The notes below the pieces were generated by a model, which ran no database searches, was not told the origin of the DNA, and saw only the letters and a list, made by a program, of their open reading frames with translations. This document shows, one piece after another, positions 11,414 through 23,053 of a DNA stretch of 64,000 nt; position 1 is the first letter of the stretch, and every line of letters begins with the position of its first letter. A program made the position numbers and the translations under genes. The stretch is taken from the NCBI GenBank assembly GCA_904063045.1, contig CAJFCJ010000010.1:62001-126000 (forward strand), in the 5' to 3' direction. Origin of the DNA: Dimorphilus gyrociliatus. Lineage: Eukaryota; Annelida; Polychaeta; Dinophilidae.

Positions 11414-12274
11414 ATTTTGAAGTTTATTAAAATCAGTCTTGTAAAAACGTTGGTAGCACGAGGTATCTCACCCAAATGAGCCGCTACGACAGTTACCTTT
11501 TGCGCCAAAATAGCTCATTGGCTACTAAGGTCACGTGAAAGAAGGGTTTAGTCTATGAACGCACTAAAAGTCTTTAATTGATTTTTTTATAAATACAATT
11601 TTTAAATGAAATTTTCATTAAAAAATAAGTATAATTTACGAAAACATCAAACACTTTGGAAGAGAACCCGATTCTTAAGAAAAATATTGTAAATGAGTGT
11701 TGAAGAAGATTTTTTACACAAACTATCAAAATATGAAATTTACCATTGCATAATACAACTAAAAACGGGAAAATTTCAAATTTTATCAAGGAAATTGTGT
11801 ATTTTATTAGTATGTTTAGGGGAAAAAACGACTTGTTTACACGAATTTAACATTGTTTTCCTAAGGATAAAAAGTTACAAAGGGCAAAGATTGCATCTCG
11901 TATAACATGTATAAGTTTACTGGTGCAAAATTATGATAAAAAATTAACGTAAATTTCTGAGCTCATTTATAGAAAAACGGATTATCTGCTGTTAGGCCAA
12001 CTAATTAATCCAATGTTTCACACACGTTTTGATATCTATCAAAATCTTCAGATAAGGCTCACACATCCGACGATTTATATTTCTGAGCTAACGAATGCGG
12101 AATACGTAACCCGGAAGCAGTACAGTATCATGTAAATAGGAGTATGATGACCATGTAAGAAAAGCTATCGAATGGCTATTACTCAAGGAAAATCTTCAAA
12201 TTAATACTTGAGACTGTTAATAGCATTTAAAATTACATTTTGTGTAAATATTTTAAATTAATATCAACAGTATT
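11414..12274. promoter_or_regulatory. Divergent promoter region between RRM1 and OAF
   Basis: RRM1 is read leftward and OAF rightward from this 861-base gap. Near RRM1 there is TTTTGCGCCAAAA at 11498-11510 (E2F type on both strands), a reversed CCAAT box (ATTGGC) at about 11517-11522 and TCACGTGA at 11531-11538. This is a textbook cell-cycle promoter arrangement. The OAF side is AT-rich without a clear motif. Confidence 0.6.
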
Positions 12275-12524
12275 ATGGAAAAGATGGACATAATTCAACA
12301 TATAAACTGCCTACTTCTGCTCTTATCGCTATCTTCGTCGGACCTAGTTGTTAATGTTAAAAATAGTGGAGACGAAATAATGCAACAGAGGATAAGATCC
12401 AATTCTACTGAAGATGTTGTGACAACCTCTTACGAAAGAACGGATGGAGCATTAATTGATCACATCATCGATTTCAAAAATGTAAGTGTACCTATATCAC
12501 CCGTCTTTAAGAGTGCTAGAACTC

Positions 12525-12564
<40 letters not shown>

Positions 12565-13278
12565 ACAGAATCCTAGTTGTTACGTAAGTATAGGAATAAA
12601 AACTGATAAATCGAACTATATATATCGAACATTTTTTATTAAATATCTTAAAACTATGCTTTATCAGTGTTTTGTTTTATTTTTCAGCAATTACAAATAT
12701 TTAGAATATTTCAACCCGGAGAAATCGATCTAGGCTATCCCTACCAATCAACATTCTGTTTTGTTACTCGAGAGATTAAAAATGAATTTATCTCATCGGA
12801 TGCTATTTCTAAACTAAGGCAAAAAAACCCCCAGACAATCCGTGTAGCTGAAGAAGATAAGGGTTGGCAATTACATGAAATGACATTTGGCATAGATCTC
12901 TCCAAGTCCGAATTTTTATCACCTATACTTAAAATGAAATGTAAAGTTGCTCAAAAATCTACTTTTATAGGCGAAAGCGATTTAAAATATATAGCTTCTT
13001 CAACCAAAAAAGACTTTACAAAGTTAATGGAAGGAACATATGCTCCTGTCTCTAGTAATATAAGATGTAGAGACGCGAAAGTGAAAGAAGCTTGTAAATG
13101 CCGATTAGATATTTGTAATTTTTGGTATCCGTGTTCATTAAAAATGTGTAAGGGTCAAGACGAACTTGGGAATAGTGTAGTATATCGTTGCGGTATTCAT
13201 ACTTGTCGAAAATGTCGGGTATTCGAATTTATGATAGACGCAAGTTACAAGTGCCCTTGGGATATTCTAGAAGATTAA
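12275..13278 (+). CDS. OAF: Out at first (OAF) secreted protein homologue
   Basis: Two exons, 12275-12481 and 12688-13278, give 265 residues, close to the usual size of OAF (about 270-330). The N-terminus is hydrophobic (INCLLLLLSLSSSDLVVNV), a signal peptide. Family hallmarks: CFVTREIKNEFISSDAISKL, RQKNPQTIRVAEE, and a C-terminal cysteine-rich part with CKCRLDICNFWYPCSLKMC, YRCGIHTCRKC and CPWD. The protein is secreted and its biochemical role is poorly known; in fly the locus was found by neural and developmental defects. The intron holds a TA microsatellite (12529-12560). The gene is head to head with RRM1. Confidence 0.9.
12529..12560. repeat. (TA)n microsatellite in the OAF intron
   Basis: About 16 TA units directly after CTTAATATA. 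Confidence 0.9.
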
Positions 13279-13453
13279 CGTAAAGTCTATTTTTCTTTAC
13301 GGATTCCGCTGTTCAATTCACATCAAGTGCGTGCCAGCAAGTATTTAAAAAGAAGAATAAGGATAAGGCGAAAAACGTTTTCGTTAATATTTGAGGAGAG
13401 GTGGAAAAATCATTTTATTAACAGTACGACTATTGTTATGAAATGTAATAATA

Positions 13454-13986
13454 CAGTACAAGTACCCTATTTTTAGCCACTTGTTTTTTTTTTTTCCAAA
13501 AATGAATTTTTCTTTTTTTTGGCCTAAACAAGATGTTTTAAAGAGAAGTTAAAATAAGGACAACTCACCTATCTTTAAGTGAGATTTATAAAATCTTTGT
13601 TTATCACAATAGAAATAAGAAAATTATTGATTTATGCAAACATTAACTAAATTGGTTAATTAAGTAAAAGTAGTAAGTGATAAATATTCAAGAATAATTT
13701 TCACAAATTATCTAATACTGTTACAAAATGACTTTCATTTTTACCATTCGCAACTTCATTATTCTTATTTTAAAAAATATAGAAAAATCGATTTTAACAC
13801 CTCATTGATGAAAAGATATATTTCTTATCAAGTTTGTATTAAATACAGCTTTTATAATTCTCAAGTAAGGATAGATAATTTGTCTTCATTTTAATTTCTG
13901 GTAAAAACATCTTGCTTAGGCGAAAGTTGAAAAAAAATTTAATTTTCAAAAAAACAATGGTGGCCAAAAATAGGGTATCGGTACTG
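13454..13986. mobile_element. Foldback Tc1/mariner-type MITE with TA target duplication
   Basis: The element starts CAGTACAAGTACCCTATTTT and, on the other strand, its far end reads CAGTACCGATACCCTATTTT, with TA flanking each end (13452-13453 and 13987-13988). Termini in CAGT and a TA duplication are typical of Tc1/mariner transposons. Similarity continues far inside the ends: CCTAAACAAGATGTTTT near 13525 matches CCTAAGCAAGATGTTTT on the reverse strand near 13905-13922, and the match fades after roughly 170 bases. The whole is therefore a long imperfect hairpin. There is no transposase frame, so it is non-autonomous. It lies between the 3' ends of OAF and ACADS. Confidence 0.8.
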
Positions 13987-14139
13987 TAGTATTTAAACAT
14001 TATGAAATTGTTTTAATCTTCGTATTCAATTTTACAAAGGCAATGAACTCTTCTATTTACATTATCTAAAATTATTATAATTTTTTAGGCGCTATCTTTT
14101 ATAATCTATAAAAATAGTTTTGTGATGGATTAGTACGTT

Positions 14140-15378
14140 TTATACGTTGTATGTACTCATCATGTTGGCAGCTATGACTAATCTTTGGATTTCGGACGTA
14201 CCTTCATATATTTCAGTTATTCTCGAATCTCTATAATAACGTTCTGCTGGCATGTCTTGCAGATAACCTATTCCACCCAAGATTTGAATTGCTTGGTGTG
14301 AACAAAACGTGGCAGTTTCAGATGCCGTTAATTTAGCTATAGCTGCTTCCTTTGTGATATTTTCTCCCTTATCAAATAGCATGGCTGCATTCCACGTTAA
14401 CAGTCTAGAAGCTTCGATCTTACTTTGCATATCTGCCAATTTTAGTTGAATAGCTTGAAGGTTCGATAGTACTATTCCAAATGCCTTACGTTCTGTTGAA
14501 TATTTTATAGCACAGTCTAGTGAAGCTTGAGCTATTCCTAACGCTAACCCGGCAACTCCTATTCTTCCACCATCTAATGTAGTCATAGCTATTTTAAATC
14601 CGTATCCTTGTCTTCCTAATATTCTGTCTTTGGGGATTTTGGTCTCTTCAAATTTTATTTGAACAGTAGGATTACCCCTTATTCCTAGCTTTTTTTCAAG
14701 CTTACCAATGATACAACTTTCATGTTGCTTCGAAACAATGAAAGCGCTTATTCCTTTATGTTTCAATTTTTTATCGCTGGTTGCCATTACAATCATATCA
14801 CCTGGTAATGTTCCATGAGACACGAATGTCTTGGTACCCTCTAAAATCCAATGATCATCTTTCAAAGTGGCCTTTGTTTTAGCTGCTCCCGCGTCACTGC
14901 CGTTATCCGATTCGCTAAGACAAAATGAGCCAATTCTATCACCTTTGACATAATGTGTTATGTATTCTTCTATTTGTTCGCGCGTACCAAAATTTAAAAG
15001 TGGTTTTATAAATAAAGATGTCTGTCCAGTAACTGCTGTTCCAGTAGTAGCGCAACCCCTTGAAATTTCTTCCATAGCTATTGCATATGCCAAGGTTCCA
15101 ATATTTGAACCACCATATTCTTCAGGTACTACTAGCCCGAAAACTCCAAGATCTGCTAGTTTCCTCATATTCTCCATAGGAAATTTACCCTCTTCATCAG
15201 CTTTGGCAGCCAGAGGAGCAATTTCCTCATTTACTAATTCACGAAGGGAATTTTTAAATATTCTATGCGTTTCAGGCAAAAGTGCATCATTATAAAACGT
15301 TCTATGACGAATGAATTTAACCCCAAGGACTCGATTTAGAGATTTTGTAGTCACACATTTTCTTATTAGAGCTGCCAT
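14140..15378 (-). CDS. ACADS: Short-chain acyl-CoA dehydrogenase (mitochondrial)
   Basis: A single uninterrupted frame of 412 residues, the same length as human SCAD. The N-terminus (MAALIRKCVTTKSLNRVLG) is basic and Ser/Thr-rich, as expected of a mitochondrial presequence. It catalyses FAD-dependent alpha,beta-dehydrogenation of short-chain acyl-CoA in beta-oxidation. Motifs: FCLSESDNGSDAG (FAD/substrate binding), KTFVSHG, QILGGIGYLQDMPAERYYRD and RITEIYEGTSEIQRL, which carries the catalytic Glu. The absence of introns is unusual among its neighbours, most of which have several; retroposition is possible. It is divergent with PREP, 431 bases away. A sister acyl-CoA dehydrogenase (short/branched) cannot be fully excluded. 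Confidence 0.88.
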   Translation of the reverse strand: MAALIRKCVTTKSLNRVLGVKFIRHRTFYNDALLPETHRIFKNSLRELVNEEIAPLAAKADEEGKFPMENMRKLADLGVFGLVVPEEYGGSNIGTLAYAIAMEEISRGCATTGTAVTGQTSLFIKPLLNFGTREQIEEYITHYVKGDRIGSFCLSESDNGSDAGAAKTKATLKDDHWILEGTKTFVSHGTLPGDMIVMATSDKKLKHKGISAFIVSKQHESCIIGKLEKKLGIRGNPTVQIKFEETKIPKDRILGRQGYGFKIAMTTLDGGRIGVAGLALGIAQASLDCAIKYSTERKAFGIVLSNLQAIQLKLADMQSKIEASRLLTWNAAMLFDKGENITKEAAIAKLTASETATFCSHQAIQILGGIGYLQDMPAERYYRDSRITEIYEGTSEIQRLVIAANMMSTYNV

Positions 15379-15809
15379 GCTGTGACAGTGACATATCTTG
15401 TACTAAGATGAGCTTTATATACTTAAAATGGTTGGTGTTTATCAGCTTAGATAAAAAGTACTTGTGAGTATTATCATCCAATATAGATTTTTTTCTTTTC
15501 TTGTATATAAACAGATCATACTTTTGTTTTCTACCAAGATCATTAATATTTATTATTTCAAATTAATTAAAACTTTTGTTTTTATTTAAAAGTGTTTTAT
15601 AGATTTTTCATCCTAATTCAAATAACTTTATACCGTTTGGGACTGCCTTAAATGAATAATTATTTTTCCTACACATGGTAGATGTCAACTTGAAAGGTCT
15701 AAATATATTAATTATAGTTATTTATTATTCTTTGTGTTAGAGTATATATAGTTATTATGTTATAAAGTTTGAAACATGTGATATAATTTTTTTTCTACCG
15801 GAAACGGAA
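15379..15809. promoter_or_regulatory. Divergent promoter between ACADS and PREP
   Basis: A 431-base gap between two head-to-head starts, AT-rich, with no recognised factor site. It must serve both genes unless one uses a distant first exon. Confidence 0.45.
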
Positions 15810-18495
15810 ATGTTCGGCCCTGGTTACGCACTTCGAGTTTTGTCACGCAAAGTGAATCAATATCGAGCAGTTATATTTGGAAAGTTGATTCAAAGAGAGT
15901 ATATTATAGCAACGAAGAAGATGAATTTCGATTATCCACTAGTCTGTCGCAATGAGAAAGCATTTGACGAGTATCATGGTCAAAAGGTGCATTATTGTCT
16001 TGTTGATTTTCGTGCAATCTCTACTAATCTTTGTCGCTGAGAGCTGGTACAAAACTCTAATTAGGAATGCTATTACAAACTTAATCTGAACGATAAGCAA
16101 AGAGATAATAAGCGGTTGCATGAGATTTTATGCAAAATTCTTTCAAATATGAATAAACTACCAATTGACAGGAACACGAACATCATATTTATTATGTTTG
16201 TCTATTTTTATTTAGATAGCAGATCCGTATAGATGGCTTGAAGATCCTGATAGTAGCGATACAAAGACCTTTGTAGAAAATCAAAATAAAATTTCAGAAC
16301 CTTTTATTCAAGCTTATCCATTTAGAAAACAATTACACGATACGTAAGAATAATATTCTATACATAAGGCATTAGTATACAATAATTCACTATAAATTTA
16401 TATAGGATTAAGAAAATGTGGGATTATCCTAAATATGGATGTCCTAGAAAGAGAGGAGATAATTATTACTATTCTTACAATACTGGTTTACAGAATCAGA
16501 GGTACTCAACAAAAACTCGCATACCTAATATGGAAAAAACAGGAAAAAGTAATATTGTATCTCTTTTTAATATTTCAGTGTTATCTACTGTCAAAAGACT
16601 TTGGATAGCGAAGCAGAAGTTTTCTTTGATCCAAATACTCTATCAACTGATGGAACCGTTGCTCTCAGTTCAACGGCATTCTCGAAAGATAATAAGCACT
16701 ATGCATTTGGTTTAAGTGAACAAGGTTCAGACTGGCTAACGATAAAAGTTAAAGATGTTGCTACTAGAATTGATAAAGATGATTTACTTAAAAATGTGAA
16801 ATTTACCAGTCTTTCTTGGACGCACGATCATAAAGGGTTTTTTTATAATAGATACCCAAAGTCTGAAGGTAAAGCTGATGGAACAGAGACTGATATGAAT
16901 CTTAATCATAAGCTGTATTATCACTTTGTGGGAGATGATCAGTCTCAAGATGTTCTTGTTGCCGAATTTCCTGATAATCCAAAATGGATGATCGGCGCAG
17001 AAGTAACAGACGACGGACGTTACGTTGTTCTTTCGATTGCGGAAGGATGCGAACACGTTAATCGACTTTATTTCGTTGATTTAAAAGATCTCGGTGACAA
17101 GTCGATTAAAGAGTTTGGCAAAGTCTTGCCATATACTATAATTGTTGATAATTTTGATGCTGAATGGGAATATATCACAAATAATGGGACCATGTTTGTT
17201 TTTAGAACAAATAAGGATTCTCCAAGATCTAAATTAGTCACTATTGATATTTCTAAAGGCATATCGTCTTTAAAAGATCTCGTTCCTCAACACGAAAAAG
17301 ATGTTCTAGAGTGGAGTGCATGTGTAAGAGATGATTTGTTAATTCTTTGCTATATCCGTGACGTTAAAAACGTGTTGGAAGTAAGGGATGTAAAGACCGG
17401 TAAACTACTTAAAGATTTACCATTACCAATTGGGTCCATAACATCATTCGAAGGAAGAAAAGAGCAGAGTCATATGTTCTATGGATTTACTTCTTTTCTG
17501 GAACCAGGTATTATTTATCAAGTTGATTTTACGAAGCCCCAAAGCGAATGGATTCCAACAAGATGGAAACAAATCGTAGTTCCTAATTTAAAATCTGACG
17601 AGTTCGAAACAGAACAAGTATTTTACGAATCTAAAGATAAGGCGAAAATTCCCATGTTCATCGTCAAGCATAAGAACGTGAAAAAAGATGGAAAAGCCCC
17701 GGCTCTAGTTTACGTTTACGGTGGTTTTAACATATCGATCATGCCGAGTTTTAGCGTGTCCAGAATTGTTTGGATGTTGAAATGCGGTGGTATTTTAGCT
17801 GTGGCAAATATTCGTGGTGGAGGCGAATACGGCGAAGACTGGCATCATTTAGGAACGAAAGAAAAGAAATTTAACTGTTTCGACGATACGGCCTATGCTA
17901 CGAAGTATCTTTCAAATAATGGTTATAGTTCTAGTGATAGAATTGCAATTCAAGGAGGATCGAACGGTGGTTTAGTCGTATGCGCCACAGCAAATAGATA
18001 TCCTAGCGATTTCGCGGCTGTTATCTCTCAAGTTGGAGTTTTAGATATGCTCAAGTAAATTAAAATAAAATCATGTTTATGTATTATGTAATAACATGAA
18101 AAAAATGATACAGATTTCATAAATTCACCATTGGTCACGCCTGGACAACTGATTATGGTTGCGCGGATATTGAGGAAGATTTCAAGTATATAAAAGAATT
18201 TTCACCACTTCACTCAATTCCGTCCACTACTGCCTGTAGTAGATATCCATCAACTCTAATCTTAACTGCTGACCATGACGACAGAGTTGTACCACTTCAC
18301 AGTTTAAAATTCACAGCTGAACTTCAACATGTTCAAGGTGGTAATTCGAAGAAAAACAATAAACCACTAATAGCTTTAATCGATACCAAAGCTGGCCACG
18401 GAGGTGGTAAGCCAACTGGAAAAATCATTGAAGAATTGGTTAACGTCTATTCTTTCCTATCGTTGGTTCTACAAGGAGTCGAATGGAAAGATTAA
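15810..18495 (+). CDS. PREP: Prolyl oligopeptidase
   Basis: Exons 15810-15986, 16216-16343, 16406-16501, 16579-18054 and 18114-18495. From the conserved start (MNFDYPLV, 15921) it is 715 residues, the standard length; an in-frame ATG at 15810 adds 37 basic residues. This serine peptidase cleaves after proline in short peptides. The propeller part has [17 protein letters not shown] and [12 protein letters not shown]. The hydrolase part has [17 protein letters not shown], nucleophile GGSNGGL, Asp in [16 protein letters not shown] and His in DTKAGHGGG, so the catalytic triad is complete. AATAAA-type signals follow at about 18515-18535. The upstream extension could be 5'UTR or a mitochondrial presequence isoform. 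Confidence 0.96.
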
Positions 18496-19026
18496 ATGAC
18501 TATTTTACAATATCGAATAAACATCGCACAAATAAAACCTAAAATCTCTTCAATTCCTTTTTTTTATCGAAAAAAAGTGTCCCCGTTTTCAGTGTCAGTT
18601 CTTCGTGTTGTCTTTTAATCTATATCTTATTCCTTGACTTTTGAACATTTTATCTAGGAAAACCTATCTTAATTAGTCAGCAATTATACAACATAGCAAC
18701 TAGGTGGCAAGCGTCGTTACTTTAATGTACATTAATCATATAGGCCAAATTTTCGTAGTTAATGCGACGACATAAGAAGTTTTTTAATGTACTTAATACA
18801 AATTAAGAAGAGTAAACTAAACTTTTTATACAAGTAGAAAGTAATCGATTAAGGGAAAAGAGATGGCGCCACGAGATAAAACGAATTTATGAGAGAGAAA
18901 AGCTGACACTCCTAGGTAATGGTTTGCTCTCAGATAGCAGAAATTATGACTCAGTTCGAATTATAAAAACAGCTTATATGCTGTAATTTGTAGTAATGAC
19001 AATTCATATTTATGTCTAACTGAATA
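18496..19026. other. PREP 3' flank and ABHD upstream region
   Basis: Contains the PREP polyadenylation signals and the 5' flank of the next plus-strand gene. No other gene seen. Confidence 0.5.
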
Positions 19027-21144
19027 ATGATTGAAACGTTTGCAAGATTTTTCTACAAAATATGCCTTGCAATAACAGGCATTCTTCTGGGTATATATGA
19101 AAGGTTCGTATCTTATAAATCGTATATATATATAAATACATATATATTGCTAATGCGTAATGTTAACCCATATTGATTAATTTCATTGATTTTTTAAAAA
19201 TAAATTGGTTTGAATAGAGTATTACAGTCGTATTTAGAAAACTAGAACCTCTGATTTACACATTCGTTTTCAGCTGTAAAAAATTACTAACATTTGCATC
19301 TCTTCTTCTCTGTCTTGCTATTTTACAACTTCATTTGGCCTGTCTTCCTTTATCGTACTCTCTATACAGTGTTATATAGAATATAACCTATACACCATAT
19401 GTACTATATGCTTTTCTTTCTCACAATTAATCCCAAGCTTAACCTCTCCCTCTCTGTCTTTCTCCCACTCTCTCTCTCTCTCTTTTCCACTTACTAATTG
19501 ACAGACGGAGAGAGGATTGTGGTAATAAAGATGCTGTATATAGCATACAAGACCTGTCAGTTAGACTCTGTTGGTAATTTGCTATAAATTTGATTTACTT
19601 TTATACAAACACTTGTAAAAAAAAAAAATAACTAGAAAAAAGACGTAATGTTTAAAACTCTCATTATCATACAGTCCAATGTATGCTATCAGTTACTAAA
19701 TAGGTTATCTATCGGATTTTGATTCTATAGACAAATAAAAATAGAACAGCATATAATTCCTTATTGAGTGTTTTTTTTGGATAAAAATGATTCTAATTTT
19801 AAAAAAAAGATAAATAATAGAGAGAGAGGGTAAAGTCTTATCTAAACATAAAAATATCTTGATAACATTCCCTTTTTTATTCTTTTATAGCCTGTTTCGT
19901 AAGGATTTCTCTGAAAAGCCAATATTTTATCACTCCGATGAACCTGTACCAGTTATTCAGAATATTATAAAAAACGGATTCTTGTCAAAAACGTTTAGCC
20001 CTGTTTGGTGGGCTAGGAACGGTCATGTTCAAACTCTACTAACTGCTTTAAACGTGAATAAACCTACGGATATTTCTTTTAAACGAGAAATAATTAAATT
20101 ACCTGGTTAAATTTATTTTCTATTTATCTCTTTTTTAAATTAATAGCTATATCTCTTTCAGACGGTGGACAATTAGCTTTGGATTGGGGCCATGTTATAG
20201 ATAATCCTCATCTAGAGGGTGATGATATTTTACTAGTTCTTCCTGGTTTAACTGGAGCAGCTATAGATTATAGATCAATTGTTAAGTTAGGTTTACAAAG
20301 AAACTACAGAGTTGTTGTATTTAACAAAAGAGGCCATGGCGGACTAGAATTGACAACCGCAAAATTGCAGAGCTTTGGATATCCTTACGATGTACGTTTC
20401 GTTTTAGAAAATTTCAGAAAACGATTTAGAGAGCGTAAAATTCACGCTATCGGATTTAGTGCAGGCTCTGGGTTATTAGTATCCTACTTGGGATATTTTC
20501 CAGACGATCCAATTATAGATGGAGCAGTTGCAGTCTCTCCTGGCTACGACGCTGAACATTTACTTAAGATACTACCGAACTTTTACGCTTTTCTCATGCT
20601 AATGAAATTGAAATTTATGATTTGGCAGCACCGGTAATGACCTTATTATTATTATTATTATTAATTAAATAGAATAGGTAACTATAACTTTCGTTTTTTT
20701 TATTATTTCCATTACAGAAAAGTTTTGAAAAAAGCTGTGAACATGAGAAGGGCCGTTTCAACAAGCTGTTTTGAGGAATTTGAACAAGTAGTCTACGGTG
20801 CACCTAATGGATATAATGATATTAAAGATTATTGGAAGGAGAATAATCCAATAATGGCTCTAAAACACATTAAAATACCCGTTATGTGTATCAGCTCCAT
20901 GGATGATCCTGTTTGCGTTGGAGAAGTTGTAAAATTCGACTACTTCTACAGTAATCCACATTCTCTATTATGCGCAACTAAGAGAGGAGGTCATTGCGCT
21001 TTCTTCCACGGAAGTGAAATGAAAAGGTAGAGTATTAAGTAAACTAATTAATAGTTGCATACAATTTTCATTCCTTTACTTTAACCTAAAAATAGATGGG
21101 CAGAAGATATGGCTCTTGATTTCCTTCACCATATAAAGAATTAA
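19027..21144 (+). CDS. ABHD1/3/15-type alpha/beta hydrolase, membrane-anchored
   Basis: Exons 19027-19103, 19891-20105, 20162-20633, 20718-21026 and 21096-21144 give 373 residues in frame. Exon 1 encodes a membrane anchor (FYKICLAITGILLGIYE). SPVWWARNGHVQTLL and DGGQLALDWG are hallmarks of the ABHD1/2/3/15 (yeast EEB1-like) group. The nucleophile elbow is GFSAGSGLLVSYLG, the acid SSMDDPV, and the His lies in RGGHCAFFHG. Members act as lipases or acyltransferases on membrane lipids; the substrate here cannot be read from sequence. The SAGSGLLVSYLG stretch is somewhat closer to ABHD15, the DGGQ..LDW stretch to ABHD1/3, so I give no symbol. Intron 1 (787 bases) is long for this region. Confidence 0.8.
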
Positions 21145-21525
21145 TTTGATTAAGATAAAATAATATCTGAAAAAAAGAACAAAAAGCTGATTTTTTTTAA
21201 CTTTTGTTTCTTTTATGTTACGTTTGTAAAGATTCCAATGGATTCCGTTTATTTCTCGGCGCATAGAACAAGCATGGAGACGTTTTTTGTTTACTAGTCA
21301 TTTGATTTCTTTTCCGCTACTTATATTATATAATGAAGTGAATAAAAATACCATGTGTATATATTAATATAAATACTAATATATACATATATAATAAAGT
21401 CTTTCTTTGTTCACTCTCATACTTTACCAGCTTTCTTTTGTTTATATTTTTTGCACTGTTTTTTTTTATTTCTTAGCAATTAATGCAGATAAAGTTGATC
21501 ATAAATAAACATACAATACGTTCAT
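21145..21525. other. Convergent 3' flanks
   Basis: Gap between the end of the ABHD gene (plus) and the end of the first GH172 gene (minus). AATAAA at about 21341 on plus could end the ABHD transcript. AT dinucleotide tracts near 21355-21395. Confidence 0.45.
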
Positions 21526-22659
21526 CTACCATTCATAAACCCATACATAGGTTTTAAATAAGGTTACGCTAAGTTTAACATCTCTATCAGACGAAGGAGC
21601 CATTTCGGGATAACAAAATCTTCTTCCACCGACGTACCAACAATCTGATTTTGGTGGTTTATAATAGCATCCATTCGCTCTGTCTTCCCCGCATCTCCAT
21701 AGGAAAGTCATATTGTTTTGAAAGATAATTGGATCCTTTTCGAAGAATTTATAAGCTACCGCTATTCCGCTGTGATCTATATAAGTTACTCCAGCGTTTT
21801 CAAAGTGATTGACTCCGGCATTGAAATAATAGGATGAAAGATAGAAATCTTCTGTTCCGGAAGACAATAGTTGTACATTACTCCAGTCATCGGAATCTAA
21901 CAATACTCGGTAACAAGCTTCTAAATATTCTAGATCTTTACTGCGACCGGCGAAAGCTACTTGAAAGACTATTCCAGATTTATTATTTACCTTAGCTATG
22001 GTGACATAATCATGGGGATTTAGCAATCCTGAAAAACATAACAAGTTTTAAACAGAAGTCCATCCAAATGTCACGTGATAAGACAATTTAAAAATAACAA
22101 TACCGTCTGTTTTGTAAAGTTTAAGTCGTGTATTGGCGGGTAATATAAGATCTCCAATGACAACCGGGTAATTTTCAACACCCTTAACTATATACCACAT
22201 AATACAACTGGCCGGTCCAGGAATTCTTACTGTAATTTTAATACTTCTACCAAAAGGAATTCTATAGGTGTTAAAGAAGGCACCTCCATTATGAGCTGCA
22301 TGACCAAATAAACTAGTGGCCCATGGGGCAAATTTGTCTTCGACAGCTGCAGTCGTATTTATTCCATGGGCGAAAAACATGTTAAAATCTAAACTCGGCT
22401 CCGTTTCTCCATCAATATACACATTGACAAACATGTTTTCATCCGTACAATGTAAACCTGCGATATAAGATTGTTCAGTTATAACACCGGGTCCTTTGTT
22501 GTACTCAAACATGACATTTTCAACCCAATTCCCTCTGATGTATGCCTCTTTTGTGCTGGTACCAAAGGTTTTCATTTTTTCGTTTACCTGGACTTTAGCA
22601 ATAGCGATGCTAAGTATAAAAAATAAAAGGGAAAATATATTTTTCATTTGTTGCTCCAT
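21526..22659 (-). CDS. Secreted DUF2961 / GH172-family protein, copy 1
   Basis: Exons 22104-22659 and 21526-22028 give 352 residues. A hydrophobic N-terminus (NIFSLLFFILSIAIA) is a signal peptide. The core DUF2961 features are seen: NVYIDGETEPSLDFNMFFAH, an NTYRIPFGRSIKI strand, LLSSGTEDFYLSSYYFN, AYKFFEKDPIIF and WRCGED. The family, now classed as glycoside hydrolase 172, forms a double jelly roll, and bacterial members act on alpha-fructofuranosides and arabinofuranosides. The conserved GTEDF carries an acidic residue likely in the active site; that assignment is inference. A Cys-rich loop (GCYYKPPKSDCWYVGGRRFC) looks disulphide-bonded. It is a tandem duplicate of the next gene, with the intron at the same place. 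Confidence 0.82.
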
Positions 22660-23053
22660 TGCTGCTGCAATACAGAAAGATCCAGGTGGATGTCTACTAA
22701 AATACTTATATCTTCAATACACTTGTGTTTATCAATTTGTCACAATGCAGCTCAAGACTTGGAGAACTTTGATCTTTCGTAAATATGCTTAAAGCAACCA
22801 TTTTCAGTCTATAAATTAGTATAATATAGCAGATGAGAGAGTGGTCAACAGATATAGTTTTAGATTATAAACATTCAATTATTGTATTCACTTTATTATC
22901 AGTTAATTATTACTGACATTTTAACAATAGCTGCTATAAAAAAATATCTTTATATAGACTTTGAACCAATTGTTCATAATTAAAATTTAATTTCATGTTT
23001 AGTTCTTCCCTAGCCTTTAGTTTGATCACCAATTTATCTTTTCTTCTTTCTGT
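22660..23053. other. Spacer between the two GH172 genes
   Basis: A 394-base AT-rich gap holding the promoter of copy 1 and the 3' flank of copy 2. No other gene seen. Confidence 0.5.

Noticed and set aside
11693-11905. Small frames on both strands between RRM1 and OAF
   Set aside because: Chance frames in a divergent promoter region; no splice partners or motifs.
14960-15295. Plus-strand 111-codon frame over ACADS
   Set aside because: Antisense shadow of a strongly conserved coding exon.
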